A DNA stretch of 64,000 bases from 20CM-2-55-15 sp964633285 (lineage in GTDB: Bacteria; Acidobacteriota; Terriglobia; 20CM-2-55-15). Made by a program: the position numbers and the translations under genes. How positions within the stretch are numbered: the first letter of the stretch is position 1; each line of letters begins with the position of its first letter. The notes beneath the pieces are model-generated. The model was not told the DNA's origin, ran no database searches, and worked only from the letters and a program-made list of their open reading frames with translations. Where the stretch lies: contig CAZWGA010000027.1 of assembly GCA_964633285.1 (NCBI GenBank), positions 8,389-72,388 of the forward strand, given 5' to 3'. Below are positions 1-8,513 of this stretch, piece after piece.

Positions 1-3
1 TAA

Positions 4-699
4 CTATTCAGAAGTGGCAGGTTTGGTGGGATAGCCGGCAATGCGTTGAACTTTGGCAAGATATTCATCGACAGCCTGGGTCGAATCCGGGTCTTCAGGT
101 CGCCAACCTTTATAACGTTTGACACCGTCCCACAAGCCGAATCGCCGAACATAGTCTTTCAGGATTCGAACTCCAAAATCGATGTTGTCTTCGATCTTGA
201 AAAGGTTGATTCCCTCCTGATCGGCCGTATGGCCCCACGTCGGCAGATGTATCTGCATGATCCCAATGGAATCGCTCGTAGAAATCGCAAAAGGATTGGC
301 TCGGCTTTCGACGATCATAATGCTCGCAATAAGCCTGGGGTTGAGTTCGTACTTCTCAGCGCTTTGAACGATGGCATCGGCGATGCGAGCGCGATCGGAC
401 GTCTCTACCTGATATGTTTCAAGAAACGAATTGATCGCCTGAACGGCAGGCCTGACGGGAACCTCGAGGGGAGCAGGCAGAAGGCTGGCCTCCTGCACGC
501 GTGGCCGGAAACTCGGTTCAGAAAAAACGCCTCGCGGAACGGGCACGGAAAAGAGAAAGACCGAAAGAAGCACCGTTAGAATCAAAAGCTTAGAAGACTT
601 TGAGAGCCATTCCCGGCAAGTCCAGCAATGCAGAACGTAGCGCGCGTTGAGACCGATTCTCATGCCGCGGCAGCGCGTACAGAATGCGATGTCTTGCAT
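4..699 (-). CDS. membrane-anchored lytic transglycosylase with N-terminal zinc ribbon
   Basis: About 231 residues. The C-terminal half is an SLT (Slt70/MltE-like) domain: the catalytic Glu is at about 131 in IVESRANP, followed by the SIGIMQI motif. It should cleave peptidoglycan glycan strands outside the cytoplasm. A single hydrophobic segment (about 37-55) precedes a Pro-rich linker. The N-terminus has two CxxC pairs (C7/C10, C25/C28), which look like a small cytoplasmic zinc ribbon and are unusual for this family. I placed the start at 699 because AAAGGAG lies just upstream of that ATG; the frame stays open to 849 but the extra 50 residues look non-coding. Function of the domain is well supported; the ribbon's role is unknown. 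Confidence 0.85.
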   Translation of the reverse strand: MQDIAFCTRCRGMRIGLNARYVLHCWTCREWLSKSSKLLILTVLLSVFLFSVPVPRGVFSEPSFRPRVQEASLLPAPLEVPVRPAVQAINSFLETYQVETSDRARIADAIVQSAEKYELNPRLIASIMIVESRANPFAISTSDSIGIMQIHLPTWGHTADQEGINLFKIEDNIDFGVRILKDYVRRFGLWDGVKRYKGWRPEDPDSTQAVDEYLAKVQRIAGYPTKPATSE

Positions 700-820
700 G
701 TTTGCTCCTTTCGGAAAGGAAACCAAGGCTACGGGAGTAGCTCCGGCAAAAATGATTACGGAGTTCGGGCCGCCTTGGCAAGTGAAGAGTACCCTGCATG
801 TTGAGCTCCTAATAAAGGTA

Positions 821-849
821 TTGAGGAAGGAGCGCTCCGCTGGTATCAT
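821..849 (+). promoter_or_regulatory. candidate sigma-70-type promoter for the DUF309 gene
   Basis: TTGAGG at 821-826 and TATCAT at 844-849 are separated by 17 bases, a good match to the -35/-10 consensus. It points toward the gene at 921, giving a leader of roughly 65 bases. Read by eye only. Confidence 0.35.
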
Positions 850-920
850 GGCCAGTTTCTCCAGACGTCATCGACGCTGTCTGTGTCTTATTCGTCAATT
901 ATTTAGCTGAGACCACCTTC

Positions 921-1244
921 ATGCATCGCCTTTTGACTGAGGGAATTAATTTTTTCAACTCCGGCCGCTACTTTGAAGCCCACGAGGCCTGGGAAGACTT
1001 GTGGCGAATGACACAAGGACCGCTCAGGCTTTATTACCAGGGATTGGTTCAAGCGGCGGTGGGGCTGCATCACTTTCAGCACGCAAACCCGAATGGGGGA
1101 CGAGCGCAGTTGACGAAAGCCGTTTCGAAGCTCAGCCAGTATCCGCATCGGTTCTGCCAGATCGACAACCTCAAGTTGACGAGTGACCTCCAGGAGATTC
1201 TTCTTCGCGATGAGCCTGGGCCAATCGTGATCGTTCACGATTAG
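921..1244 (+). CDS. DUF309 family protein
   Basis: A 107-residue all-helical protein matching the DUF309 family. The N-terminal signature (GxxxFNxGxYFEAHEAWEDLW) is followed by YYQGLVQAAVGLHHF. Members are small, probably cytosolic and of unknown biochemical role; the conserved His and Glu residues in the EAHE segment have been taken to suggest metal binding, but that is unproven. The ATG at 921 has only a weak ribosome binding site. It is transcribed toward the tRNA-Ser/SRP RNA/dnaX cluster and away from the lytic transglycosylase. Confidence 0.8.
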   Translation: MHRLLTEGINFFNSGRYFEAHEAWEDLWRMTQGPLRLYYQGLVQAAVGLHHFQHANPNGGRAQLTKAVSKLSQYPHRFCQIDNLKLTSDLQEILLRDEPGPIVIVHD

Positions 1245-1269
1245 AAAGCTGTGGTACATTCGTGAGTCC

Positions 1270-1356
1270 GGAGAGATGTCCGAGTGGTTTAAGGAGCACG
1301 CTTGGAAAGCGTGTGTGGGGGTAACTCCACCGTGGGTTCGAATCCCACTCTCTCCG
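1270..1356 (+). tRNA. tRNA-Ser (anticodon GGA)
   Basis: Folds as a class II tRNA. The acceptor stem is 1270-1276 with 1349-1355, with discriminator G1356. The anticodon stem is 1297-1301 with 1309-1313, enclosing loop TTGGAAA with anticodon GGA at 1304-1306. A long variable arm follows, and the T-arm is GTGGG/CCCAC around TTCGAAT. No 3' CCA is encoded. It reads UCC and UCU codons. A serine tRNA next to the SRP RNA and dnaX is a common bacterial arrangement. Confidence 0.96.
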
Positions 1357-1381
1357 TTTAGGCGGAAGAACCGCTTAACCG

Positions 1382-1490
1382 CACAGGCTTTGGGGGGCTG
1401 TGCAATTGGAGCCTGAAAACCCCGCCAGGTCCGGAAGGAAGCAACGGTATTGGGTAAACCAATGTGACGCAGTATCCCCTTGGGCCTGTT
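1382..1490 (+). ncRNA. ffs: bacterial signal recognition particle RNA (4.5S type)
   Basis: The diagnostic domain IV sequence GCCAGGTCCGGAAGGAAGCA (GGAA tetraloop plus the asymmetric and symmetric internal loops that bind Ffh) lies at 1424-1443. The flanks pair into a long hairpin: CAGGC at 1384-1388 with GCCTG at 1484-1488, and the G-run near 1392-1397 with CCCC at 1476-1479. The length fits the short 4.5S form without an Alu domain. It is placed directly upstream of dnaX, as in many bacteria. The ends are estimated to within a few bases. Confidence 0.92.
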
Positions 1491-1539
1491 CCCTTGCTTC
1501 TGAATCTGAAATTTCAATGGTCCACAACCAATATCGAAT

Positions 1540-3102
1540 TTGAAATACCAGGTTATTGCCCGAAAATTCCGTCCTCAGGTTTTTGAAGATGTGGTCGGCC
1601 AGAAGCCGATCGTGCAAACACTCCAAAACGCAATCCAGATGGAGCGTGTGGGGCATGCGTATTTGTTTTCGGGCCCACGGGGTGTTGGAAAGACGACGAC
1701 GGCACGAATCCTGGCGAAAGGCCTTAATTGCGAGAAGGGGCCGACGATCACGCCTTGCAACCAGTGCCCATCCTGCCAGGAAATCGCTTCGGGGAAGTCG
1801 ATCGATGTTTTCGAAATCGATGCCGCATCCAATACCGGCGTCGACAATATCCGCGAGCTGAGAGAAAGCGCCAAGTACGCCGCCGCGCGCAGCCGTTACA
1901 AAATATTCATTATCGATGAAGTTCACATGCTCTCAACTTCAGCTTTCAATGCGCTGTTGAAGATTCTGGAAGAACCGCCTCCGCATGTCGTCTTCATTAT
2001 GGCCACGACGGAACGGCACAAAGTTCCCGCCACGATTCTCTCGAGATGCCAGCAATTCATTTTCAGAACGATTTCGCCGGCGGAAATCCAGGCGCACCTC
2101 CGGCAGATTGCCGAACGGGAAGGCGTTCAGATTGACGATCGGGCCCTCAGCTACATCGTTAAAGCATCCGAAGGCAGCATGCGCGACGCGCAGTCCCTGC
2201 TGGATCAGATTATTTCGTTCAGCGGACAGCAGGTTGTCGATGAAGATGTGCGGGACGTCCTCGGCTTCATCCCGAGCGATATTCTCGAGCGCACTCTCAG
2301 TGCCCTGGCCGATCGCGATTCCAAAGCTCTGCTGGAAAACGTCGGCATCGTCGTCGATCAGGGTTTGAATCTTCAGCAATACGTTCGCGAATTCATCGGC
2401 AAGGTTCGGGATTTGCTGCTGCTCAAGCTGGGCCTGGAGGAAAAGATCCTTGGCAGCACTGAAGAGAAACAAACACTCGCGGCCCGCGCGGAGCGGTTTT
2501 CGGAACAGGATCTTATTCGGTTCTTTGACATGCTGATGCGTCTTGAAAGCGAGCTTCGATCGACATCTCAGGCGCGATTCCATCTCGAGGTCGGATTTGT
2601 GAAGCTTGCCAAAGTAGGTTACGTCCGCGACATCGAGGACGTGTTGCGTGAAGTCCAGGGCGGCGAACCGCCACGATTGCCGCCACAGCCTTCCGCTCCC
2701 AGACCTGAAGTAAAAACGGAAATGAAACCGGAGCCACGCGCGCCGGAATCATTTACGTTCGCCGACATCTTTATCCGCCGGGTTGAGGACAAATCCGCCA
2801 CGACGGCAGTCCATTTACAGAAAGCAGATCGAATCGAAAAAACGGAAAGCACCGTCGAGATTCTGATTTCCCAATCGACGCCGCTCACGCTTTTGCAGTC
2901 GAAGGAGCACAAAGCGATTCTCGATTCGGTCGCCAGTGAACTGTTTGGTAAAGCTGTTTCCGTGTCTCTTATAATGAAGGAACAGCCGGCGCAGGGAAGC
3001 GGAGTCTCCGCGGACAATGCAAAGAATGAACCTCTGGTAAAAAGCTTTCTTCAGGTTTTCCGGGGAGACATTGCCCAGATAAAACCCGCGAAAGGGGAAT
3101 GA
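1540..3102 (+). CDS. dnaX: DNA polymerase III subunit gamma/tau
   Basis: The clamp-loader AAA+ ATPase of the replicative polymerase. Visible features: Walker A GPRGVGKTT at 45-53, zinc-binding Cys at 64, 73, 76 and 79, Walker B IIDEVHM at about 124-130, sensor 1 region MATTERHK, and the domain III helices to about 365, then a short variable tail. It has 520 residues. The start is a TTG: the next in-frame stop upstream is at 1507 with no ATG in between, and MKYQVIARKFRPQ aligns with the family N-terminus. I saw no convincing slippery-site frameshift for a separate gamma product. It is first of a dnaX-ybaB-recR operon with gaps of 3 bases. Confidence 0.97.
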   Translation: MKYQVIARKFRPQVFEDVVGQKPIVQTLQNAIQMERVGHAYLFSGPRGVGKTTTARILAKGLNCEKGPTITPCNQCPSCQEIASGKSIDVFEIDAASNTGVDNIRELRESAKYAAARSRYKIFIIDEVHMLSTSAFNALLKILEEPPPHVVFIMATTERHKVPATILSRCQQFIFRTISPAEIQAHLRQIAEREGVQIDDRALSYIVKASEGSMRDAQSLLDQIISFSGQQVVDEDVRDVLGFIPSDILERTLSALADRDSKALLENVGIVVDQGLNLQQYVREFIGKVRDLLLLKLGLEEKILGSTEEKQTLAARAERFSEQDLIRFFDMLMRLESELRSTSQARFHLEVGFVKLAKVGYVRDIEDVLREVQGGEPPRLPPQPSAPRPEVKTEMKPEPRAPESFTFADIFIRRVEDKSATTAVHLQKADRIEKTESTVEILISQSTPLTLLQSKEHKAILDSVASELFGKAVSVSLIMKEQPAQGSGVSADNAKNEPLVKSFLQVFRGDIAQIKPAKGE

Positions 3103-3105
3103 TTT

Positions 3106-3405
3106 ATGAATATGCAGCAGTTGATGAAGCAGGCGCAGAAGATGCAGGAACAACTGCAGAAGCAAATGGACTCAATGGTCGTGGAGGCGACCGCGGGGGG
3201 CGGCATGGTCTCCGTCAAAATGAATGGGCAAAAACAGCTTCTCTCAATCCAGATTGATCCCGAAGTGTTCAGTGGCAGCGATCGGGATATGCTTCAGGAT
3301 TTGATTGTCGCTGCGGTCAATGAGGGCATTCGCAAAGTCGACGATGCACTCCAGGGCCAGCTCGGCAACTTAACGGGCGGCCTGAAGATTCCGGGCCTGT
3401 TTTAG
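3106..3405 (+). CDS. ybaB: nucleoid-associated protein, YbaB/EbfC family
   Basis: A 99-residue protein with the family pattern: an N-terminal Gln/Met-rich helix (MKQAQKMQEQLQKQM), then the VEATAGGGMVSV strand, the IDPEVF motif and a C-terminal helix. Homologues bind DNA as tweezer-like dimers and help organise the nucleoid. It lies 3 bases after dnaX and 3 bases before recR, the standard order, so co-transcription and a link to DNA replication and repair are likely. Confidence 0.96.
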   Translation: MNMQQLMKQAQKMQEQLQKQMDSMVVEATAGGGMVSVKMNGQKQLLSIQIDPEVFSGSDRDMLQDLIVAAVNEGIRKVDDALQGQLGNLTGGLKIPGLF

Positions 3406-3408
3406 GAA

Positions 3409-4005
3409 ATGGATATCGCAGAACCCGTCACTCGTCTCGTCGAGCAATTCAAGAAACTTCCGGGAATCGGCACGAAGTCCGCACAACGCCTGGCGTTTTT
3501 TGTGTTGAAAATGGACCATACGGATGCGGCCGAGCTGGCGGAATCGATTCTTGAAGTAAAGCGCTCGATCCGGCGCTGCTCGGTCTGCAACAATCTGACT
3601 GACGTGGATCCCTGCCAGTTCTGCACTCATCCTTCCCGGTCGGATCGTGTCTTGTGTGTGGTTGAAGAATCCAACAACATTCTGCCGGTCGAAAAGACGC
3701 ATGAATTCAAGGGCCGCTATCACGTGCTCATGGGATCGATCTCGCCGCTGAAAGGCATCAGCCCGGATCAGCTTGCCATTGCATCGCTGCTGCAACGATT
3801 GCAATCGGGAACTGTTGAAGAAGTGATTGTCGCGACGAATCCCAACGTCGAAGGCGAAACAACGGCGCTGTATCTTTCTCGGCTCATCAAACCCCTCGGA
3901 ATACGCGTCACTCGGCTTGCTCTCGGACTTCCCGTCGGCGGTGATTTGGAATATGCGGACGAAGTCACAATGGCTAAAGCCCTCGAAGGAAGGCGCGAAC
4001 TGTAG
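3409..4005 (+). CDS. recR: recombination mediator RecR
   Basis: 198 residues, the usual length. It has the helix-hairpin-helix KLPGIGTKSAQR (17-28), the C4 zinc finger (C57, C60, C69, C72), the Toprim domain starting at VLCVVEESNN, and the C-terminal ATNPNVEGE and GxPVGGDLEY motifs. It acts with RecO (and RecF) to load RecA onto SSB-coated gaps. An AGGA precedes the ATG, overlapping the end of ybaB. It converges with lipA, whose stop is 11 bases away. Confidence 0.97.
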   Translation: MDIAEPVTRLVEQFKKLPGIGTKSAQRLAFFVLKMDHTDAAELAESILEVKRSIRRCSVCNNLTDVDPCQFCTHPSRSDRVLCVVEESNNILPVEKTHEFKGRYHVLMGSISPLKGISPDQLAIASLLQRLQSGTVEEVIVATNPNVEGETTALYLSRLIKPLGIRVTRLALGLPVGGDLEYADEVTMAKALEGRREL

Positions 4006-4015
4006 GATCTTTCCG

Positions 4016-4882
4016 CTATCGCGTTTGCATCATCTGATCGAACACATCTTCAGCGTGGTAGGAACTGCGGACAAGCGGGCCTGAAAACACCCAGCGGATA
4101 CCGAGCGAGCGGCCAATGTCCCGGAGTTCGGCAAATTCGCTGGGATGGTAGTAGCGCTTGATTTCGGCGTGCTTCATGGACGGCCGTAAATATTGCCCGA
4201 TCGTGAGAATGTCCACGCCGGCGTCTACTGCATCGTGCAGCAACTCGATGATCTCTTCTTTTTCTTCACCCAGGCCGACCATGATGCCGGTCTTGATGAA
4301 GATCCGTGAGTTCATCATCTTTGCCGCTTTCAACAAACCGAACGACGTCGTGTAATCGGATTTGAATCGAATTGCCGGATACAGACGCCGGACCGTCTCG
4401 ATGTTGTGAGAAAAAATATCCGGCCCTGCATCGATGACCGTTCGCACGGAATCGAGCGAACCCTGGAAGTCCGGAGTCAATAACTCGACCTTGACGGTGC
4501 CATCCAGCCTGCGGATTTCACGCACCGTGTCGGCGAAGATCATTGCTCCGCCGTCCTTCAGGTCGTCGCGATCAACGGATGTGATCACGGCATGTTTCAG
4601 TTTCAAATCGGCGATGGCGGCAGCAACCCGGCGGGGTTCCATCAGGTCATACTCGGTTGGCCGGCCGCTGGTAACGGCGCAGAACGCACAGGCTCGAGTA
4701 CAGATATCGCCGAGGATCATAAAGGTCGCAGTACGGTGTTTTCCCCAGCACTCGGCGATGTTGGGACACATGGCGTCTTCGCAGATCGTATTGAGATTGT
4801 GTGACCGGAGAATCCGTCGAACTTCGAAGAAATTCTCACCGCTCGGCAGGCGGACTTTCAACCAATCCGGACGAGTGCTCAT
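4016..4882 (-). CDS. lipA: lipoyl synthase (radical SAM)
   Basis: Inserts two sulfurs into octanoyl groups on lipoyl domains of 2-oxoacid dehydrogenases and the glycine cleavage H protein. The auxiliary cluster Cys are C34, C39 and C45; the radical-SAM Cys are C61, C65 and C68 (CTRACAFC). The C-terminal RSSYHAE motif supplies the Ser ligand. Length 288. Its ATG overlaps the lpdA stop by 4 bases, so the two are probably translationally coupled, an arrangement that links cofactor synthesis to an enzyme of the same complexes. Confidence 0.97.
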   Translation of the reverse strand: MSTRPDWLKVRLPSGENFFEVRRILRSHNLNTICEDAMCPNIAECWGKHRTATFMILGDICTRACAFCAVTSGRPTEYDLMEPRRVAAAIADLKLKHAVITSVDRDDLKDGGAMIFADTVREIRRLDGTVKVELLTPDFQGSLDSVRTVIDAGPDIFSHNIETVRRLYPAIRFKSDYTTSFGLLKAAKMMNSRIFIKTGIMVGLGEEKEEIIELLHDAVDAGVDILTIGQYLRPSMKHAEIKRYYHPSEFAELRDIGRSLGIRWVFSGPLVRSSYHAEDVFDQMMQTR

Positions 4883-6285
4883 ATATGAATCGCGGCGCCG
4901 AAAACGTTCTCCATGGCCTCGTGTGTCGCTTCAGCCAATGTCGGATGGGCATGGATGGAATTCACCAGATCGCTGACCGTGCCTTCCAGGTCGATGGCGG
5001 CAACGGCTTCGGCGATCATTTCGGTCACCGTGCCGCCGATCATGTGAACACCCAGGATCTCCCCGTATTGTTCGTCGGCGACGACTTTTACAAAACCATC
5101 GGAGGCGTCTTCAATCTTTGCTTTGCCGATCGCCGTGAACGGAAACTTTCCCACCTTTACTTTATGCCCCGCCTGAACGGCCTTCGCTTCAGTCAGTCCC
5201 ACACTGGCGACCTGAGGATCGCAATAGGTACACACCGGAACATGGTTGTAATGAATCGGAACCGGATGTTTGCCTGCGATCTTTTCGACGGCGACGATGC
5301 CTTCCTGCATCGCCACATGCGCCAGCAGGGGCGAAGGCGTAATGTCTCCGATGGCGTAAACGCCCTTCACGCTGGTTTCCATGAACTCATTCACCTTCAC
5401 GAAACCACGTTCGGTAACCACACCGATTTTGTCGAGGCCGATATTCGCAGTGTTAGGTCCACGTCCCGTCGCCATCAGCACTTTCTCAACGGTAACTTTT
5501 CGGGCCTCGCCTTTTTCTGTTTGAAAAGTTACCTCGACACCCGCGTCCAGCGGCTTTGCGCTTTCCAGTTTTGCTTTCGTGTGGACCTCGATCCCCTTCT
5601 TCGTGAAAACGCGCTTCAGCTCTTTCGAGATCTCCTCGTCCTCGAGCGGAACGAGGCTCGGCAAAACTTCAAGAATCGTGACCCTGGCGCCGAAGGCATT
5701 GTAGATCGAGGCAAACTCCACTCCGACGGCGCCGCTTCCCACGATCAGCATGGATTGAGGAATCTGTTTCAAATCCAGAGCGCCTACATTACTCAAAATA
5801 CTTTTCTCATCGAAGGTGTAACCGGGCAGCGATTTGGCTTCCGAACCTGTCGCCACAATGATGTTCTTCGCGCTGACTTCGGTTGTGGCGTTGTCGTTCC
5901 GGACCGCAATCCGGTTGGGATTCTCGACCGTCGCGTAGCCTTTGAAAACCGTGACTTTGTTTTTTCGCAGAAGATAATCGACGCCCTTCGCCATCTTTTC
6001 GACGACATCGCTTTTCCGGGCTTGAATCTTGTCGAAATCAATTCCAATGTCGCCGATTTTGAACAAGCCTTGCTGAGCGGCTCTACGAAGTTCCTGCAGC
6101 AGATGGGCATCGCGCAATAATGCCTTTGTCGGAATGCAACCTCGTAACAGGCAAGTCCCGCCGTATCGGACGTCTTTTTCAATGACAGCGGTTTTCAAAC
6201 CCAACTGGCCGGCACGAATGGCGGCAACGTATCCACCCGGGCCGGTTCCGATGATAGCCACGTCGAAGGGGTCTTGTTCTTTCAT
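4879..6285 (-). CDS. lpdA: dihydrolipoyl dehydrogenase (E3)
   Basis: A flavoprotein disulfide reductase that reoxidises dihydrolipoamide in 2-oxoacid dehydrogenase complexes. It shows the FAD-binding GTGPGGYVAAIRA motif, the redox-active GGTCLLRGCIPTKALL, the NAD-binding GSGAVGVEFASIY, and the C-terminal HAHPTLAEA with the catalytic His-Glu pair. I used the ATG at 6285 (468 residues), which overlaps the RNase G stop by one base (TGATG). The frame extends to 6354, but that part reads across the end of the upstream gene and lacks family similarity. Confidence 0.95.
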   Translation of the reverse strand: MKEQDPFDVAIIGTGPGGYVAAIRAGQLGLKTAVIEKDVRYGGTCLLRGCIPTKALLRDAHLLQELRRAAQQGLFKIGDIGIDFDKIQARKSDVVEKMAKGVDYLLRKNKVTVFKGYATVENPNRIAVRNDNATTEVSAKNIIVATGSEAKSLPGYTFDEKSILSNVGALDLKQIPQSMLIVGSGAVGVEFASIYNAFGARVTILEVLPSLVPLEDEEISKELKRVFTKKGIEVHTKAKLESAKPLDAGVEVTFQTEKGEARKVTVEKVLMATGRGPNTANIGLDKIGVVTERGFVKVNEFMETSVKGVYAIGDITPSPLLAHVAMQEGIVAVEKIAGKHPVPIHYNHVPVCTYCDPQVASVGLTEAKAVQAGHKVKVGKFPFTAIGKAKIEDASDGFVKVVADEQYGEILGVHMIGGTVTEMIAEAVAAIDLEGTVSDLVNSIHAHPTLAEATHEAMENVFGAAIHI

Positions 6286-8513
6286 CAGAAAATATCGAAG
6301 TGTTCTTCGTGAAGGAGCGGATCGGACTTCACGATGATATCTTTCTTTGTCCAATCCTCCAGTTCGATGATGGAAACGAATTCTCCGCTCTTGAGAACCT
6401 TCGCCACTTCAGGATTCACGCGCACTGTGATTTCCTTGCCTTCCAGCATGTGCGCCATTTTCTTGATCTCCTGCTGGATGTCGTAGCAGATCGTCTCGCC
6501 TGATTTTGCCCATCCCGAACCGTTGCAATACGAGCAGGGTTTGCAAAGGGTTCGCTCGAGCGACGGCTGCGTCCGTTTGCGCGTGATGGCAACAAGGCCG
6601 AAATCGTTAAACTGAAGAATCTTGGAAGGAGAGCGGTCAGCGCGTATCGCTTCTTCCAACGCCGCCATGACGCGTTGACGGTTCTTCTTTTCTTCCATGT
6701 CGATGAAATCCACAACGATGATCCCACCGAGATTGCGCAGGCGAATCTGCCGCACGATTTCGTGAACCGCATCCACATTCGTCCGCACGATGGTGTCTTC
6801 GAGCCGATTCGATTTACCCACGAATTTGCCGGTATTCACGTCAATAGCAACAAGGGCTTCCGTCTGGTTGATCACAATGTATCCGCCCGACTTCAACCAG
6901 ACCTTCGGACGCAGAGCTTTCTCGATCTCCGTGTTCAAGCCGTACTCTTCGAAAATCGGCGTGTCCTTGAGATGCAGCTTCACGCGATTCACAAGAGCAG
7001 GCTGGAACTTGTTGACGAAGTCGAGCACAGTTGCGAACTCTGCTTCATTGTCCAACCGGATTGCGCGGTAATCCTGAGAGAGTTGATCGCGCAAGAGGCG
7101 TTGAACCAGGTTCAAATCACGATGAATGAGAACCGGGGCCGATTTCTTGTCGCTCGTGTTCCGAATGTCCGACCACAGATTTCCAAGGAAGCGAATGTCC
7201 TGAACGAAATCGTCTTCCCCTCTTCCTGCTGCAGCCGTCCGAACGATAAAGCCGCCTGGTAGTCCGTTTCGATGCTCGTGAATGATTCGTTTTAATCGCT
7301 GGCGCTCTTCATCCGATGCAATTTTGCGGGAAACTCCGACATGATCGACGGTCGGCATGTATACCAGGTAGCGTCCCGGAAGCGCGATGTGCGATGTAAT
7401 GCGGGCGCCTTTCTTGCCCAGAGGTTCTTTCGAAACCTGAACGAGGATTTCCTGGCCCTCACGCAAAAGCTCGGAGATTGTAGGATTCGGCTTTGGTCCA
7501 TGGCCATTGGGCCGATGTTCTTCGGGCTTCGAGGGCGGCGGACCTGCACGGCCCCGGCGCGGGCGGCGGCCCGAAGACCTGTGAGCAAACTGGTAGTTAT
7601 CCGAACGATCGGTGATTCGGACGCTCGATGACTCTGGGTTATCGGCGCTCTTCTCCGGTTGGTCTGTAAGCGTTCCGGCAGGCGACTCCGCAACAGCTTC
7701 CGGCTCGGCGGCCTCGCTCGCGGGCGCTGCCTGAGATTCCGCGGCTACACTCTCGGCGACCGGAGGCGGTTCCTCAGCGACGGCGCCCAACGGAGCGTTT
7801 TTATCTTCAGCCGAATGTCCCGATTCAGTCCCTCGGTGTTTCGCGAGCGATTCACCCGGGAGTGCTGACAGCGGACCGGTCGCATACGTCCGGTCATCGT
7901 GGCGCGGTTCGTAAGATTTGTTCTCAAACGAAGGAATCTTGGGTTTTTTGCCGCCACGGCGATCTCGATCCCGATCCCGCCGGCCTCGATCGCGGTCACG
8001 GCCACCGCGCCGTTCGTAGTCCTCGGGCGGCGCAGCACCAGGTGAACCGGTGAGGTGCTCGCCTTCCATCGCAATAGTCTCCGCTGCCGGCGCGGGCGCC
8101 GGCGGATTGGGGACGGCGGGGGGGGAAACGCTTTCAACCGACGTTTCGGCCGGGGGCAGTACCGGCGCAGGCGCCGGAGGAGTTACCTGCGGTTGAGGAA
8201 TCGCTGGAGTTCTCCCTTTTCCGGTCTCCTGAAGTTGTGCCACTTCGTCTTCAACGGTGGCGACGATCTTGTCGTACTCCTCGGTATCTTCAAAGAAATC
8301 GGAAACATAAAGGAATGCGTCCCTCTCGAGCCCTATATCAACGAATGCCGACTGCATCCCCGGAAGGACTTTCGTGACTTTACCTTTATAGATGTTGCCG
8401 ACGATCCCCTGCGACCGGTGCCGCTCGATGTAAAACTCAACGAGTTCGTCGTCCTCGAGGATGGCCAGTTTGGTCTCCTGAGGCGTTGTGGAAATGATCA
8501 ATTCTTTCTGCAT
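6285..8513 (-). CDS. rng: ribonuclease E/G with a large disordered insertion in the S1 domain
   Basis: 742 residues. The N-terminus (1-95) begins an S1 RNA-binding fold (GNIYKGKVTKVLPGMQSAFVDIG). The fold resumes near 344 (ISELLREGQEILVQVSKEP), and the RNase H-like catalytic core follows, with metal-binding Asp in AIDVNTGKF and VVDFIDME. The zinc link is CKPCSYCNGSG. Residues about 96-343 are a Pro/Ala/Glu- and Arg/Asp-rich low-complexity insertion (for example RDRDRGRRDRDRDRRGGKK). The enzyme makes endonucleolytic cuts in mRNA and rRNA precursors. It follows mre/rod genes, as RNase G often does, and overlaps lpdA. Confidence 0.93.
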   Translation of the reverse strand: MQKELIISTTPQETKLAILEDDELVEFYIERHRSQGIVGNIYKGKVTKVLPGMQSAFVDIGLERDAFLYVSDFFEDTEEYDKIVATVEDEVAQLQETGKGRTPAIPQPQVTPPAPAPVLPPAETSVESVSPPAVPNPPAPAPAAETIAMEGEHLTGSPGAAPPEDYERRGGRDRDRGRRDRDRDRRGGKKPKIPSFENKSYEPRHDDRTYATGPLSALPGESLAKHRGTESGHSAEDKNAPLGAVAEEPPPVAESVAAESQAAPASEAAEPEAVAESPAGTLTDQPEKSADNPESSSVRITDRSDNYQFAHRSSGRRPRRGRAGPPPSKPEEHRPNGHGPKPNPTISELLREGQEILVQVSKEPLGKKGARITSHIALPGRYLVYMPTVDHVGVSRKIASDEERQRLKRIIHEHRNGLPGGFIVRTAAAGRGEDDFVQDIRFLGNLWSDIRNTSDKKSAPVLIHRDLNLVQRLLRDQLSQDYRAIRLDNEAEFATVLDFVNKFQPALVNRVKLHLKDTPIFEEYGLNTEIEKALRPKVWLKSGGYIVINQTEALVAIDVNTGKFVGKSNRLEDTIVRTNVDAVHEIVRQIRLRNLGGIIVVDFIDMEEKKNRQRVMAALEEAIRADRSPSKILQFNDFGLVAITRKRTQPSLERTLCKPCSYCNGSGWAKSGETICYDIQQEIKKMAHMLEGKEITVRVNPEVAKVLKSGEFVSIIELEDWTKKDIIVKSDPLLHEEHFDIF

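Noticed and set aside
46..579. 177-residue open frame on the plus strand opposite the lytic transglycosylase
   Set aside because: It is the complement of a gene with clear catalytic motifs, and its own translation has no family features.
1540..3102. programmed frameshift in dnaX
   Set aside because: An A-rich stretch near 2833 was considered, but it lacks the canonical heptamer with following hairpin.
4801..6120. 439-residue open frame on the plus strand opposite lpdA
   Set aside because: Long only because of codon bias on the true strand; lpdA has all its cofactor motifs.
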